This document shows positions 16,708 to 24,553 of a DNA stretch of 64,000 nt, piece after piece. Numbering within the stretch: position 1 is the stretch's first letter; each line of letters opens with the position of its first letter. This stretch comes from Amycolatopsis keratiniphila subsp. keratiniphila. Lineage in GTDB: Bacteria > Actinomycetota > Actinomycetes > Mycobacteriales > Pseudonocardiaceae. The translations under genes were made by a program, and so were the position numbers. Location of the stretch: contig NZ_LQMT02000034.1 in assembly GCF_001620365.2 (NCBI RefSeq), forward strand, positions 62,001-126,000. The letters are read 5' to 3'. Below the pieces are notes generated by a model. The model had not been told where the DNA came from. It saw nothing but the letters and a program-made list of their open reading frames with translations, and ran no database searches.

Positions 16708-17043
16708 ATGAGCCTGACGTCCGCCGCCACCTTGGCCACCCTGGACAAGACCGGTCCGCGACGGATCACCGAGCTGGCAGTGGCCGAGGGCGTCACGCAG
16801 CCCGCGATGACCGTTCTGGTCCGGGTGATGGAGGAATCCGGGCTGGTCGAGCGGAAGGGCGATCCGTCCGACAAGCGGGTCACGCTGGTGTGCCTGACCG
16901 AAGCCGGCGCGTCGTACGTCCGGACGCGACGCCAGGCCGGCATCGACGCGTACGCGCGGTTGATCGGCGAACTCACCGATGACGAGATCGACGCCTTGGC
17001 GGCGGCCCTTCCGGCGCTGTCGCGTCTGGCGGAGCTCTCATGA
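16708..17043 (+). CDS. Short MarR-family regulator (N-terminally truncated)
   Basis: 111 aa beginning at MSLTSAATLATLDKTGPRRITELAVAEGVTQPAMTVLVRVMEESGLVERKGDPSDKRV, i.e. directly at helix 2 of the MarR fold. Full-length MarR proteins have about 30-40 further residues (helix 1, part of the dimer interface). Upstream the frame stays open for only 15 nt before a TAA in an unusually AT-rich 25-bp patch (about 16681-16699). Either the 5' end was lost, or the protein works without helix 1. The winged helix itself looks intact. Nearest candidate targets are the MHS transporter upstream and the DUF1330 gene downstream. Confidence 0.7.
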   Translation: MSLTSAATLATLDKTGPRRITELAVAEGVTQPAMTVLVRVMEESGLVERKGDPSDKRVTLVCLTEAGASYVRTRRQAGIDAYARLIGELTDDEIDALAAALPALSRLAELS

Positions 17044-17086
17044 TCGATCCGCGAGGCGGATTCACTAATCCGACACTGGAGGTTTC

Positions 17087-17383
17087 ATGCCCAAGGGTTA
17101 CTGGGTCAGCGTCTACCCCACCATCGCGGACTCCGGGGAGTTCGCCGTCTACAACGAACTAGCCGGTGTGGCCGTCAGGGCCGCGGGCGGGCGGACAATC
17201 GCCCGCGGCGGCAGCCGGGTCGTCGCCCACGAAGCCGGAATCGCCGAGCGCGTCGTCCTGGTCGAGTTCGACAGCTTCGAACAGGCGGTCGCGGCGTACG
17301 AGAGCGCGGCCTACCAGAAGGCGCTGGCCGCACTCCCCGACGGCTTCGAGCGAGACTTCCGCATCATCGAAGGCCTGGGCTGA
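17087..17383 (+). CDS. DUF1330 domain protein
   Basis: 98 aa covering one complete DUF1330 (dimeric alpha/beta barrel) domain: GYWVSVYPTIADSGEFAVYNELAGVAVRAAGGRTIARGG, ERVVLVEFDSFEQAVAAYESAAYQKAL and ERDFRIIEG. The function of the family is not settled. TGGAGG lies 7 nt before the ATG. It follows the MarR gene on the same strand and ends 35 bp from the NRPS gene, which converges on it, so it probably belongs with the MarR gene and marks the outer edge of the biosynthetic cluster. Confidence 0.85.
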   Translation: MPKGYWVSVYPTIADSGEFAVYNELAGVAVRAAGGRTIARGGSRVVAHEAGIAERVVLVEFDSFEQAVAAYESAAYQKALAALPDGFERDFRIIEGLG

Positions 17384-17418
17384 CGATCGACCCTGAGGTC
17401 ACCGCTTGCGCATCAGGC

Positions 17419-20400
17419 TCACTCCGAGGCGGCTCGCACGAAATCCGCGAGTGCCGCCGGGGTCGGGTGAGCGAAGACGTCGGCGAGGCGGACCCGCACA
17501 CCGGTCAGGTGTTTCACCTGCTGGGCCAGCTTGGCCGCCAGCAGCGAATGCCCACCGTGCGCGAAGAAGTTCGTGCCGGGCCCGACGTCGCCACGGTCGA
17601 GCAGCTCCCGGAACAGCGCGACCACGTCGGCGGTCACCGGGTCGAGTTCCCGCTCCTCCGCGGGTGTGGTGACGCGCTCCGCGGCAAGGTCCGCCGCGCG
17701 CCGCACGAGTTCCGGATAGTCGACCTTGTCGTTGCCGGTGAGCGGGATCCGGTCGACCACGACGAACTCCTGCGGTACCGCGGACTTCGGCAGCAAAGCC
17801 CCGGCGTGCGCCCAGAGGCGGTCCACCAGGCCGGGTTCGGTGTCCGCCTCGACGTACGCGACCAGTACCTCGTCGGCCACGACCACCGCCGCGCCCGCGA
17901 CCTCGTCGTGGGCGAGCAGCACCGACTCGACCTCCGTCAGCTCGATCCTGTTACCCCGCAGCTTGATCTGCCGGTCGGCCCGGCCGAGCAGCTCCAGGGT
18001 GCCGTCCTCCAGCCAGCGGGCCAGATCCCCGGTCCGGTAGAAGCGGCCGTGGCGGGGATGCACGGCGAAACGCGCCTCGGTGAGCTCCGGCCGGTCGTGA
18101 TAGCCCTCGGCCAGCCCCGCACCCGCGATGCACAGCTCGCCGGTCACGCCGATGGGCACTTCCCGGCCGTTCGGGTCCGCCAGGAACACCGTCGTGTTGC
18201 CGATCGGGGCACCGGCGGTGATCCGGCCGGTGCCGCCGTCGTGCACCCGGCCCGCGGTGGACCAGATCGTCGTTTCCGTCGGGCCATAGACGTTCCACAG
18301 CTCGCATCCGGTGTCCACCAGCCGCCGCGCCAGCGACACCGGCAGCGGTTCGCCGCCGCACAGCACGGTTTTGCCGGTCAGCTCGCCGGACACGTCGTCG
18401 ACGACCAGCCGCCACGTGGTCGGGGTCGCCTGCAGTGTCGAAACCTCGTGGCGGTCCAACAGTTCCTTCAGCGCACCACCGTCGACGCGCGCTTCGTCGG
18501 GCGCGACGACGAGCCGTCCGCCGGTGGCCAGCGGCAGGAACAGTTCGAGTGCCGAGATGTCGAAGGAGAACGTGGTCAGCCAGAGCGTTCCGGCTTGGCC
18601 TCGATGGCCCAGTTCGTCGGCGAAATGGCTGATGAGGTTGGCCAGCGCCGGATGCCCGACGACCGTCCCTTTAGGACGCCCGGTGGAGCCGGACGTGTAG
18701 ATGAGGTAGGCCGGTGCGCCGGTGACGGGAAGCGGGGACGCGGGCCTGGACGGGACCGAACCGACCGGGGTCAGCGCGAGCGCCCGGCAGCCCGTCCCAG
18801 CCGGGATCGCCGCGTCGGAAAGCGCGACCTTGGCACCGGAATCCGCCAGCTGGTAGGCGATGCGCTGTTCGGGGTGGTCCGGGTCGAGCGGCAGGTAGGT
18901 GGCGCCCGCCAGCCAGACGCCGAGTGCGGCCGCCGCGAGTTCCGCGCTGCGCGGCGCGACCAGCGCGACGACCTCACCGGGTGCGACGCCGGTCTCGCGC
19001 AACCGTTCGCAGGTTGCGGCCGCGGTGTCCCACAGCTGCCGGTAGGTCACCGCGCGGTCGCCGTCCTCGACGGCCACCGCGTCCGGTGCCGCCTCGACGG
19101 CCGCGGCGACGGCCGACGGCACCGAGGACCACGCGACCGGTTTGCCGGTGCGATTCGCCTTCCCGATCACCGCGTCGTCCTCGGCGCTGAACGCGCGGGC
19201 GTCGCCGACCGGGCGATCGAGATTCTCCGCCAGTGACGACAGCAACGCTTCATAACGCCGTACGAACGCCTGCACGTCCGCCTGTCCGAGTACTTCGGTG
19301 TAATACGCGGCGCGCACCCGGATGCCGTCCGTGGTCGGCAGCAGGAAGAACTCCAGATCGAACTTGCTGAACCCCGGCTCGGCCGCGAGCGGTTCGGCGG
19401 GCAGGCCGCCCAGCCGGAACGACGGCACGCCGGTTTCGGGGATGTAGTTGAACACGTGCCGGAAAACGGTGTGCCGCCACGAAGAACCCGTGCGCGGGAT
19501 CTCGGCGAGCAGGTTGTCCACCGGGACGTCCAGATGGGTGAGCGCGCCGAAGAACACTTCCCTGACCCGCCGGACCAGACCGCGGAAGTCCTCCGCCGGA
19601 TCGACCCGCAGCCGCAGCGGCGTCACGTTGACGTGATAGCCGACGGCTCTCGCCGTCTCCCGCCCCCGGACGTTCATCGGCGAGCCCACGACGAGGTCGG
19701 GGCCGGCACCGTGGGCATGCAGCAGCAGGTAGTAGGCGGCCAGCAGCACGACGGCTTCCGGCACCCGCAACGCTTTCCGGAGTTCCCGCACCACCTCGAC
19801 GGTCTCCGCGGCGAACTGCCACGTCACCTGCGCGCCCGCGAGGTTCGGTTCGGCGACGTCCGGCCTGCCGCAGGACAGTTCGAGCTCGTCGGGCCGGACC
19901 TCGCGCAGCTGATCACGCCAGAAGGCCAGGCTCTCCGGTTTCGGCTCCACCTCGTCGAGGGTCGCCGCGGTGCCCTCCAGTTCCGGCGGCAAGGCATCAC
20001 CGGCGGCGAAAGCGTTGTACACCGCGACGAACTCCTCGTGCAGCACCGCCGCGGACACCGTGTCGAAGTTCAAGTGGTGCACGACGACGCAGCACACGTC
20101 CTCACCCGGGCACCGCAGCCGCAGCGCGCGCAGCAAGGCACCGCCGTCGAGTTCGAAAGGCTCGGCGACGAACTCCGCGAGACGCGCGTCCACCTCGTCC
20201 GCGGAACACTCCCGGTCCTCGAAGGCGACCGGAAGGTCGTCGTGGACTTCCTTCGACAGCCCGGTCTCGCCCGCGCGGAAAACGGTCCGCAGCGCCGGAT
20301 GCCTGCGCACCAGCACCGACAGCACCCGGTCGAGCAGCACGAGATCCAGCTCGCCGGACACCCGGAAGGCGAGGTGCAGATTGTTGACCCCGCTGCCCGG

Positions 20401-20454
20401 CACCAGCCGCTCGAGCAGCCAGAGTGCCTCTTCCTTGCGGGTGGCCGATCGCAT
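17419..20454 (-). CDS. Stand-alone NRPS module C-A-PCP, predicted glycine-activating
   Basis: 1011 aa. Condensation domain about 5-425 with HHLNFDT near residue 126 (HHxxxDG with Thr for Gly). Adenylation domain about 440-930 with LIYTSGSTGRPKG, FDISALEL, NVYGPTETTIW, GRADRQIKLRGNRIE and core Lys in TGNDKVDY. PCP about 935-1005 with AHGGHSLL (Ser near 969). Reading the specificity pocket by eye against GrsA gives D-I-L-Q-L-G-V-I-W-K, very close to the glycine code. No thioesterase, reductase or epimerase is present, so the PKS-derived chain would be condensed with glycine here and released by another enzyme. Tirandamycin-type clusters carry exactly such a C-A-PCP. It is the third gene of an operon with a P450 and a VOC protein. 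ATG 20454 or GTG 20457 may be the start. Confidence 0.92.
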   Translation of the reverse strand: MRSATRKEEALWLLERLVPGSGVNNLHLAFRVSGELDLVLLDRVLSVLVRRHPALRTVFRAGETGLSKEVHDDLPVAFEDRECSADEVDARLAEFVAEPFELDGGALLRALRLRCPGEDVCCVVVHHLNFDTVSAAVLHEEFVAVYNAFAAGDALPPELEGTAATLDEVEPKPESLAFWRDQLREVRPDELELSCGRPDVAEPNLAGAQVTWQFAAETVEVVRELRKALRVPEAVVLLAAYYLLLHAHGAGPDLVVGSPMNVRGRETARAVGYHVNVTPLRLRVDPAEDFRGLVRRVREVFFGALTHLDVPVDNLLAEIPRTGSSWRHTVFRHVFNYIPETGVPSFRLGGLPAEPLAAEPGFSKFDLEFFLLPTTDGIRVRAAYYTEVLGQADVQAFVRRYEALLSSLAENLDRPVGDARAFSAEDDAVIGKANRTGKPVAWSSVPSAVAAAVEAAPDAVAVEDGDRAVTYRQLWDTAAATCERLRETGVAPGEVVALVAPRSAELAAAALGVWLAGATYLPLDPDHPEQRIAYQLADSGAKVALSDAAIPAGTGCRALALTPVGSVPSRPASPLPVTGAPAYLIYTSGSTGRPKGTVVGHPALANLISHFADELGHRGQAGTLWLTTFSFDISALELFLPLATGGRLVVAPDEARVDGGALKELLDRHEVSTLQATPTTWRLVVDDVSGELTGKTVLCGGEPLPVSLARRLVDTGCELWNVYGPTETTIWSTAGRVHDGGTGRITAGAPIGNTTVFLADPNGREVPIGVTGELCIAGAGLAEGYHDRPELTEARFAVHPRHGRFYRTGDLARWLEDGTLELLGRADRQIKLRGNRIELTEVESVLLAHDEVAGAAVVVADEVLVAYVEADTEPGLVDRLWAHAGALLPKSAVPQEFVVVDRIPLTGNDKVDYPELVRRAADLAAERVTTPAEERELDPVTADVVALFRELLDRGDVGPGTNFFAHGGHSLLAAKLAQQVKHLTGVRVRLADVFAHPTPAALADFVRAASE

Positions 20455-20485
20455 CACGCGGATTCCTTCACGGTCGATGAGGCAC

Positions 20486-20851
20486 TCAGAGCTCGGCCAG
20501 CACGAACAGGTTGCCGAACGGGTCCTTGAAATGCGCGAACCGGCCGCCCGCCGACTCGGTCGGCTCCAGCTCGAACTCGACGCCCTTGGCCACCAGCTCT
20601 TGGTGCAAGCCGATCAGGTCCTGGCATTCCAGGACGACCCGGGTGAAGACGCCCGCCTTGTCGTCGTGGTGATCCAGCCAGGTGTACGGCGTCAGCACGG
20701 TTTCCGCGCCCGGCGGCGCGACCTCGATCCACCTGCCGCGCTCGACGGGGACGTCGACCCGCTTTTCGAAACCGAGGACGCCGACGAAGAACTCGACGGC
20801 CACGTCCTGGTCGGTGACCGGTACTCCGATGGAAGCCGCCCTGGTGATCAC
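20486..20851 (-). CDS. VOC (glyoxalase/bleomycin-resistance) family protein
   Basis: 121 aa with the two beta-alpha-beta repeats of the vicinal-oxygen-chelate fold: IGVPVTDQDVAVEFFVGVLGFEKRVD and TRVVLECQDLIGLHQELVAKGVEFE, ending FAHFKDPFGNLFVLAEL with the metal-binding Glu position. The GTG start overlaps the P450 stop (GTGA). Members act as binding or resistance proteins, isomerases or dioxygenase-like enzymes, so the role here is open: drug binding or a tailoring step. Lying between a P450 and the glycine NRPS, it is surely part of the cluster. Confidence 0.8.
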   Translation of the reverse strand: MITRAASIGVPVTDQDVAVEFFVGVLGFEKRVDVPVERGRWIEVAPPGAETVLTPYTWLDHHDDKAGVFTRVVLECQDLIGLHQELVAKGVEFELEPTESAGGRFAHFKDPFGNLFVLAEL

Positions 20852-22104
20852 TGCTCGGCCTTTCCGTTCAGCCGGACCGGCAACGACCGGAGTCCGTGGA
20901 TGAGTGTGCTTCGGGTCCACGCCAGGTCTTTCTCGTCGACGGCCAGCGCGATCTCGGGGAAACGCTCCAGCAGCCTGCCGAGCGCGATACGCCCCTCCAT
21001 CCTGGCCAGCGGCGCGCCGACGCAATGGTGGATGCCGTGCCCGAAGGCGAGGTTGGAGGTCTGCGGCCGGGACCAGTCGAGGACGTCGGGCCGCTCGAAC
21101 TGGGCCGGGTCGCGGTTGGCGGCGATCAGGGAGATGAGGACCAGCTCGTCCGCCGGGATCACCACGTCGCCCAGCGGGAGATCCGCCGTGGTCGTCCGGA
21201 AGGTGCCGTGGCTGCTCGGGCTCTCGTGGCGCAGCAGCTCGTCGACGGCCCGCGGGAGCAGGGAGCTGTCGGCGCGGAGCCGCTCCAGCTGGGGGCGATC
21301 ACGCAACAGGGCGTACACGCCGTTGCCGATCAGGTTGATCGTCGTCTCGTGCCCCGCGATGAGCAGCACGAAGGTGATCGGCACCAGCTCCGCGTCGGCG
21401 AGCTGGTCGCCGTTCTCGTTGGCCCGGATGAGTTCGGAGAGCAGATCGTCCGAGGGGTCGGCGCGCTTCCGGGCGACCAGATCGGTCAGGTACGCGCCGA
21501 TCTCCTCCGAGGCGGTGGCCATCTCGGCGGGCGAGGCACCGGAGACGAGCCCCTTCGTCCACGATCGGATGGCGTCCTCGTCGGTGGCCGGGATGCCCAG
21601 CAGCTCGCAGATGACGATGATCGGCAGCGGTGAGGCGTAGGAGACCAGCAGGTCGGTCTCGTCGACGCCGTCCAGCCGGTCGAGCAGATCGCCGGTGATC
21701 TGCTCGATCCTGGGTTCCAGCCGCTGCACCGCACGCGAGGTGAACGCCTTGTTGACCAGCTTGCGCAGCCGGGTGTGGTCGGGCGGGTCGGCGTGCAGCA
21801 GGTTGCGGGACAACGCGACGGAGAACGCTCCCCGGCTGTTTCCCGCCCCGCCACCGAAGAAGCGGGCGGTGCGCTGAAGGTCGTTGCTCAGCCGCGGGTC
21901 GGCGAGCGCGGCTCGCGCCTCGCGGTAGCCGGTGACCAGCCACACCGGCAGCCCGCTCCACGGCCCCGCCCCGGGCGGCATGATCACGCGCTGCACCCCG
22001 GCGCCCGTTTCGTGCAGGCTCCGGTACAGCTCGTGCGGCCGCTGGGACAGCGAGTCGTCCAGTCGCAACGCCGGTTCGGCGGGACGCCCTTGGAGTGCCG
22101 ACAC
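20848..22104 (-). CDS. Cytochrome P450 (first of four)
   Basis: 418 aa from GTG 22104. Complete bacterial class I P450: I-helix AGHETT, K-helix ExxR in DELLRHE, heme loop FGHGIHHCVG with Cys near residue 360. The N-terminal region has LLHADPPDHTRLRKLVNKAFT. It is the first gene of the operon P450-VOC-NRPS and lies under the direct-repeat site at 22219-22237. In tetramate clusters such as tirandamycin a P450 carries out late hydroxylation, ketone formation and epoxidation on the bicyclic unit; which of the four P450s here does that cannot be told from sequence alone. Confidence 0.92.
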   Translation of the reverse strand: MSALQGRPAEPALRLDDSLSQRPHELYRSLHETGAGVQRVIMPPGAGPWSGLPVWLVTGYREARAALADPRLSNDLQRTARFFGGGAGNSRGAFSVALSRNLLHADPPDHTRLRKLVNKAFTSRAVQRLEPRIEQITGDLLDRLDGVDETDLLVSYASPLPIIVICELLGIPATDEDAIRSWTKGLVSGASPAEMATASEEIGAYLTDLVARKRADPSDDLLSELIRANENGDQLADAELVPITFVLLIAGHETTINLIGNGVYALLRDRPQLERLRADSSLLPRAVDELLRHESPSSHGTFRTTTADLPLGDVVIPADELVLISLIAANRDPAQFERPDVLDWSRPQTSNLAFGHGIHHCVGAPLARMEGRIALGRLLERFPEIALAVDEKDLAWTRSTLIHGLRSLPVRLNGKAEQ

Positions 22105-22218
22105 AGTCAGGAACCACCTTCCTCAACCTGTGGGTGCGTGCTCGTCCCCAGCGCGTTTGCACAGCTCAGAGCCTCAGAGAACGGCTCGACGCTAACAGCG
22201 GCCACCGACGGCGAGGCA

Positions 22219-22237
22219 CCCCTAACGTGCCCTTACC
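22219..22237. promoter_or_regulatory. Candidate activator site: direct repeat with 11-bp period
   Basis: CCCCTA-ACGTG-CCCTTACC on the plus strand; on the coding (minus) strand a TAAGGG and a TAGGGG half 11 bp apart. It is 115-133 bp upstream of the P450 start at 22104. The same arrangement occurs at 31448 and 36862. Confidence 0.55.
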
Positions 22238-22276
22238 GCGGCCGTCTTCGCCCCGGTGACCGACCTCCCCGGGGGC

Positions 22277-22299
22277 AAATAGTCTTTTTGGACTATACT
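22277..22299. promoter_or_regulatory. PadR-type operator upstream of PadR-exporter-P450 operon
   Basis: AAATAGT, 7-nt spacer, GACTATACT, containing the perfect inverted repeat ATAGTC/GACTAT (22279-22296). It is 27 bp before the PadR start, where it would overlap the -10/start region, so bound repressor would shut off its own operon. The site at 39093-39115 is identical outside the spacer. Confidence 0.75.
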
Positions 22300-22325
22300 G
22301 ATCGGACTCGATCGGAGAAGTGTCC

Positions 22326-22919
22326 ATGCGAACCCTCACCATCCTCGGGCTGGCCGTGCTGCGACTGCTCAGCCAGCGACCCCAGCACCCCTACGAAGTC
22401 CGGCAGCGCCTGCGAGAACAAGGACTCGATCACTTGATCAAAGTCACCCACGGCGCGCTCTACCACACATTCGACGTGCTCACGAAGGCCGCGCTGATCG
22501 AAATGGTCGAGACCACCCGGGAGGGCAAGCGCCCGGAACGGACGGTCTACGCGATCACCGACGAAGGGCGCGAGGTCGCCCTCGAACGGCTGCGGGAACT
22601 GCTTTCCACGCTCCAGCCGGAGTACCCGACCTACTGTGCCGCGCTCGCCTTCATGTCACTGCTCTCCAAGGAGGACGCGGTCGCACAGCTGGAGCAGCGG
22701 GCCGTGCTCCTGGAGGCGTCGCTGGCGTCGGCGACGACGGGGAGCGACGCGCTCGTCAAACGCGGCGTGGCGGCGATCGACATCGTCGAGATCCGGCACC
22801 TGCAAGCACATCTGCGCGCCGACCTGGACCTGACGCGCGCGATCGTCGAGGACATCCACGAGGGACGCCTGGACTGGCGGACCGGCGAACAGTCAACCGA
22901 AGAGAAAGCGGACGGATGA
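22326..22919 (+). CDS. PadR-family transcriptional repressor 1
   Basis: 197 aa. Winged helix: RTLTILGLAVLRLLSQRPQHPYEVRQRLREQGLDHLIKVTHGALYHTFDVLTKAALIE, then the wing REGKRPERTVYAITDEGRE. The C-terminal coiled helices (about 100-185) form the dimer domain that in this family senses phenolic or drug-like ligands. ATG 22326 has GGAG 8 nt upstream; GTG 22320 is a poorer alternative. It is the first gene of a coupled operon with a DHA2 exporter and a P450 (ATGA overlaps). Its close paralogue lies at 39142 beside the HelR-like gene. The likely inducer is the cluster product or an intermediate (inference). Confidence 0.9.
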   Translation: MRTLTILGLAVLRLLSQRPQHPYEVRQRLREQGLDHLIKVTHGALYHTFDVLTKAALIEMVETTREGKRPERTVYAITDEGREVALERLRELLSTLQPEYPTYCAALAFMSLLSKEDAVAQLEQRAVLLEASLASATTGSDALVKRGVAAIDIVEIRHLQAHLRADLDLTRAIVEDIHEGRLDWRTGEQSTEEKADG

Positions 22920-24553
22920 GCAAACTGCGGGGGAATCCCTGGGCCGTACTGGTGGCCCTCTGTCTCGGGTTCTTCATGACCCTGCTCGACACGACGGTCG
23001 TCGGCGTCGCGATCCCGAACATCGTCGAGCGGCTGGGCACCTCCTACAACGAGGTGCTCTGGGTCAGCAACTCCTATGTCCTGGTGCTGGCGGTCTTCCT
23101 GATCACCGGCGGCAGGCTCGGCGACCTGTTCGGCAAACGCGGCGTCTACCTCGCCGGGGTCGCGGTGTTCACACTGGCGTCCCTGCTGTGCTCGCTGGCG
23201 CAGGATCCCGGCCAGCTCATCGCGGCGCGCACACTGCAGGGCCTCGGCGCCGCTTTGCTGATCCCACAGACGATGTCGATCATCATGAGCGTCTTCCCGC
23301 CGGAGCGGCGCGGTGCCGCACTGGGCGTCTGGGGCGCGGTGGCCGGCGTCGCCACCATCACCGGGCCGCCACTGGGCGGCCTCCTCGTCGGCGCCCTCGA
23401 CTGGCGCTGGATCTTCACCATCAACGTGCCGCTGGGCATCCTGATCCTGGTGTTCGCGCCGATGATCATCCCGGCGGGGGCCAAGCCGCCGAGGACCGGC
23501 CGGTTCGACGTGCCCGGCGCGGTGCTGGTGATCCTCGGCCTGTCCTGCCTGGCTTTCGGCCTGCAGGAAGGGCAGCGCTACAACTGGGGGACGATCTGGT
23601 CGTTCGTGAGCATCCCGCTGCTGCTGATACTGGGCGTGGCGCTGCTGATCGCGTTCGGCTTCACCCAGCGCAGGCCCGGCACGCGCACGCCCATGGTGCC
23701 GTTCGCGCTGCTGACCAACCGCAACTTCAGCCTGATGAACGCCAGTGCCATCGGCTTGTCGGTCGGCATCATGAGCATGGCGATCGGCTTCCAGCTCTAC
23801 GCTCAGTCGGTGCTGGGCTTCTCGGCGCTGGCCGCGGGCATGATCAGCCTGCCGATGTCGGCGATCTCCGTGGTGCTCGGCCCGTACGCGGGCAGGCTCA
23901 GCGACAAGGTGGGCGGCAAGCCGATCGTGGTCACCGGCCTGCTGCTGTTCGGCATCGGCCTGCTGATCTTCTCCCTCACGTCCACTGTGGACAGTACGGT
24001 GTGGACACTGCTGCCCGCGATGATCGTGATGGGTCTGGGGCTCGGCGCGACGTTCGCACCGCTGACCACGGTGGCCATGTACGACGTGCAGCCGATGATG
24101 GCGGGCTCGGCGGCAGGCGTGCTGAACGCGACGCGGCAGATCGGCGCGGTGCTCGGCACCGCCGGTTTCGGTGTGCTGCTGCAGAACCAGCTCGTCGGCA
24201 ACCTGGTGACGCGCGCCGAGTCGGTGGCCGCGACGCTGCCTCCCGAGGTGCGCGGGGAATTCGTCGACGGCGTGCGGCGTGCCACCGGCAGTGGCCTCGA
24301 CTTCGCCGATCTGCAGGCGGGCACGGCGGTGCCGGCCCCGAGCGGGGCCGCCCCGGCGGTCGCCCAGCAGATCTCGGCGGCGGCGAACGAGGTGTTCTCC
24401 GGCGGTTACGTCGCGGCCATGCACGGCGCGATGGTCCTGCCGATCGCCGCCGTGCTCCTCGGCGCGGTCTGCGGTCTGCTGGCCAAACGCAGGCAGCCAC
24501 CGGCGCCTGCCGCGCCGTCGGCCAAGGAACAGTCCGTGGCGTCCAAGGCATGA
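22916..24553 (+). CDS. DHA2-family (14-TM) drug exporter
   Basis: 545 aa with 14 hydrophobic segments. It has the antiporter motif LDTTVVGVAIPNIVERLG in TM1, the loop 2-3 motif GGRLGDLFGKRGVY, and RTLQGLGAALLIPQTMSII with the GxxxG-type motif C region following (GPPLGGLLV). These are diagnostic of EmrB/QacA drug:H+ antiporters. Its start overlaps the PadR stop (ATGA), and its own stop overlaps the P450 start the same way. Location and regulator point to export of the tetramate product; it is the only dedicated exporter visible in the cluster. Confidence 0.92.
   Translation: MSKLRGNPWAVLVALCLGFFMTLLDTTVVGVAIPNIVERLGTSYNEVLWVSNSYVLVLAVFLITGGRLGDLFGKRGVYLAGVAVFTLASLLCSLAQDPGQLIAARTLQGLGAALLIPQTMSIIMSVFPPERRGAALGVWGAVAGVATITGPPLGGLLVGALDWRWIFTINVPLGILILVFAPMIIPAGAKPPRTGRFDVPGAVLVILGLSCLAFGLQEGQRYNWGTIWSFVSIPLLLILGVALLIAFGFTQRRPGTRTPMVPFALLTNRNFSLMNASAIGLSVGIMSMAIGFQLYAQSVLGFSALAAGMISLPMSAISVVLGPYAGRLSDKVGGKPIVVTGLLLFGIGLLIFSLTSTVDSTVWTLLPAMIVMGLGLGATFAPLTTVAMYDVQPMMAGSAAGVLNATRQIGAVLGTAGFGVLLQNQLVGNLVTRAESVAATLPPEVRGEFVDGVRRATGSGLDFADLQAGTAVPAPSGAAPAVAQQISAAANEVFSGGYVAAMHGAMVLPIAAVLLGAVCGLLAKRRQPPAPAAPSAKEQSVASKA

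Noticed and set aside
10140..17383. 3-hydroxyanthranilate operon as part of the tetramate cluster
   Set aside because: All steps are catabolic and no aryl precursor is needed by the predicted product; regulators and spacing also separate it from the NRPS.
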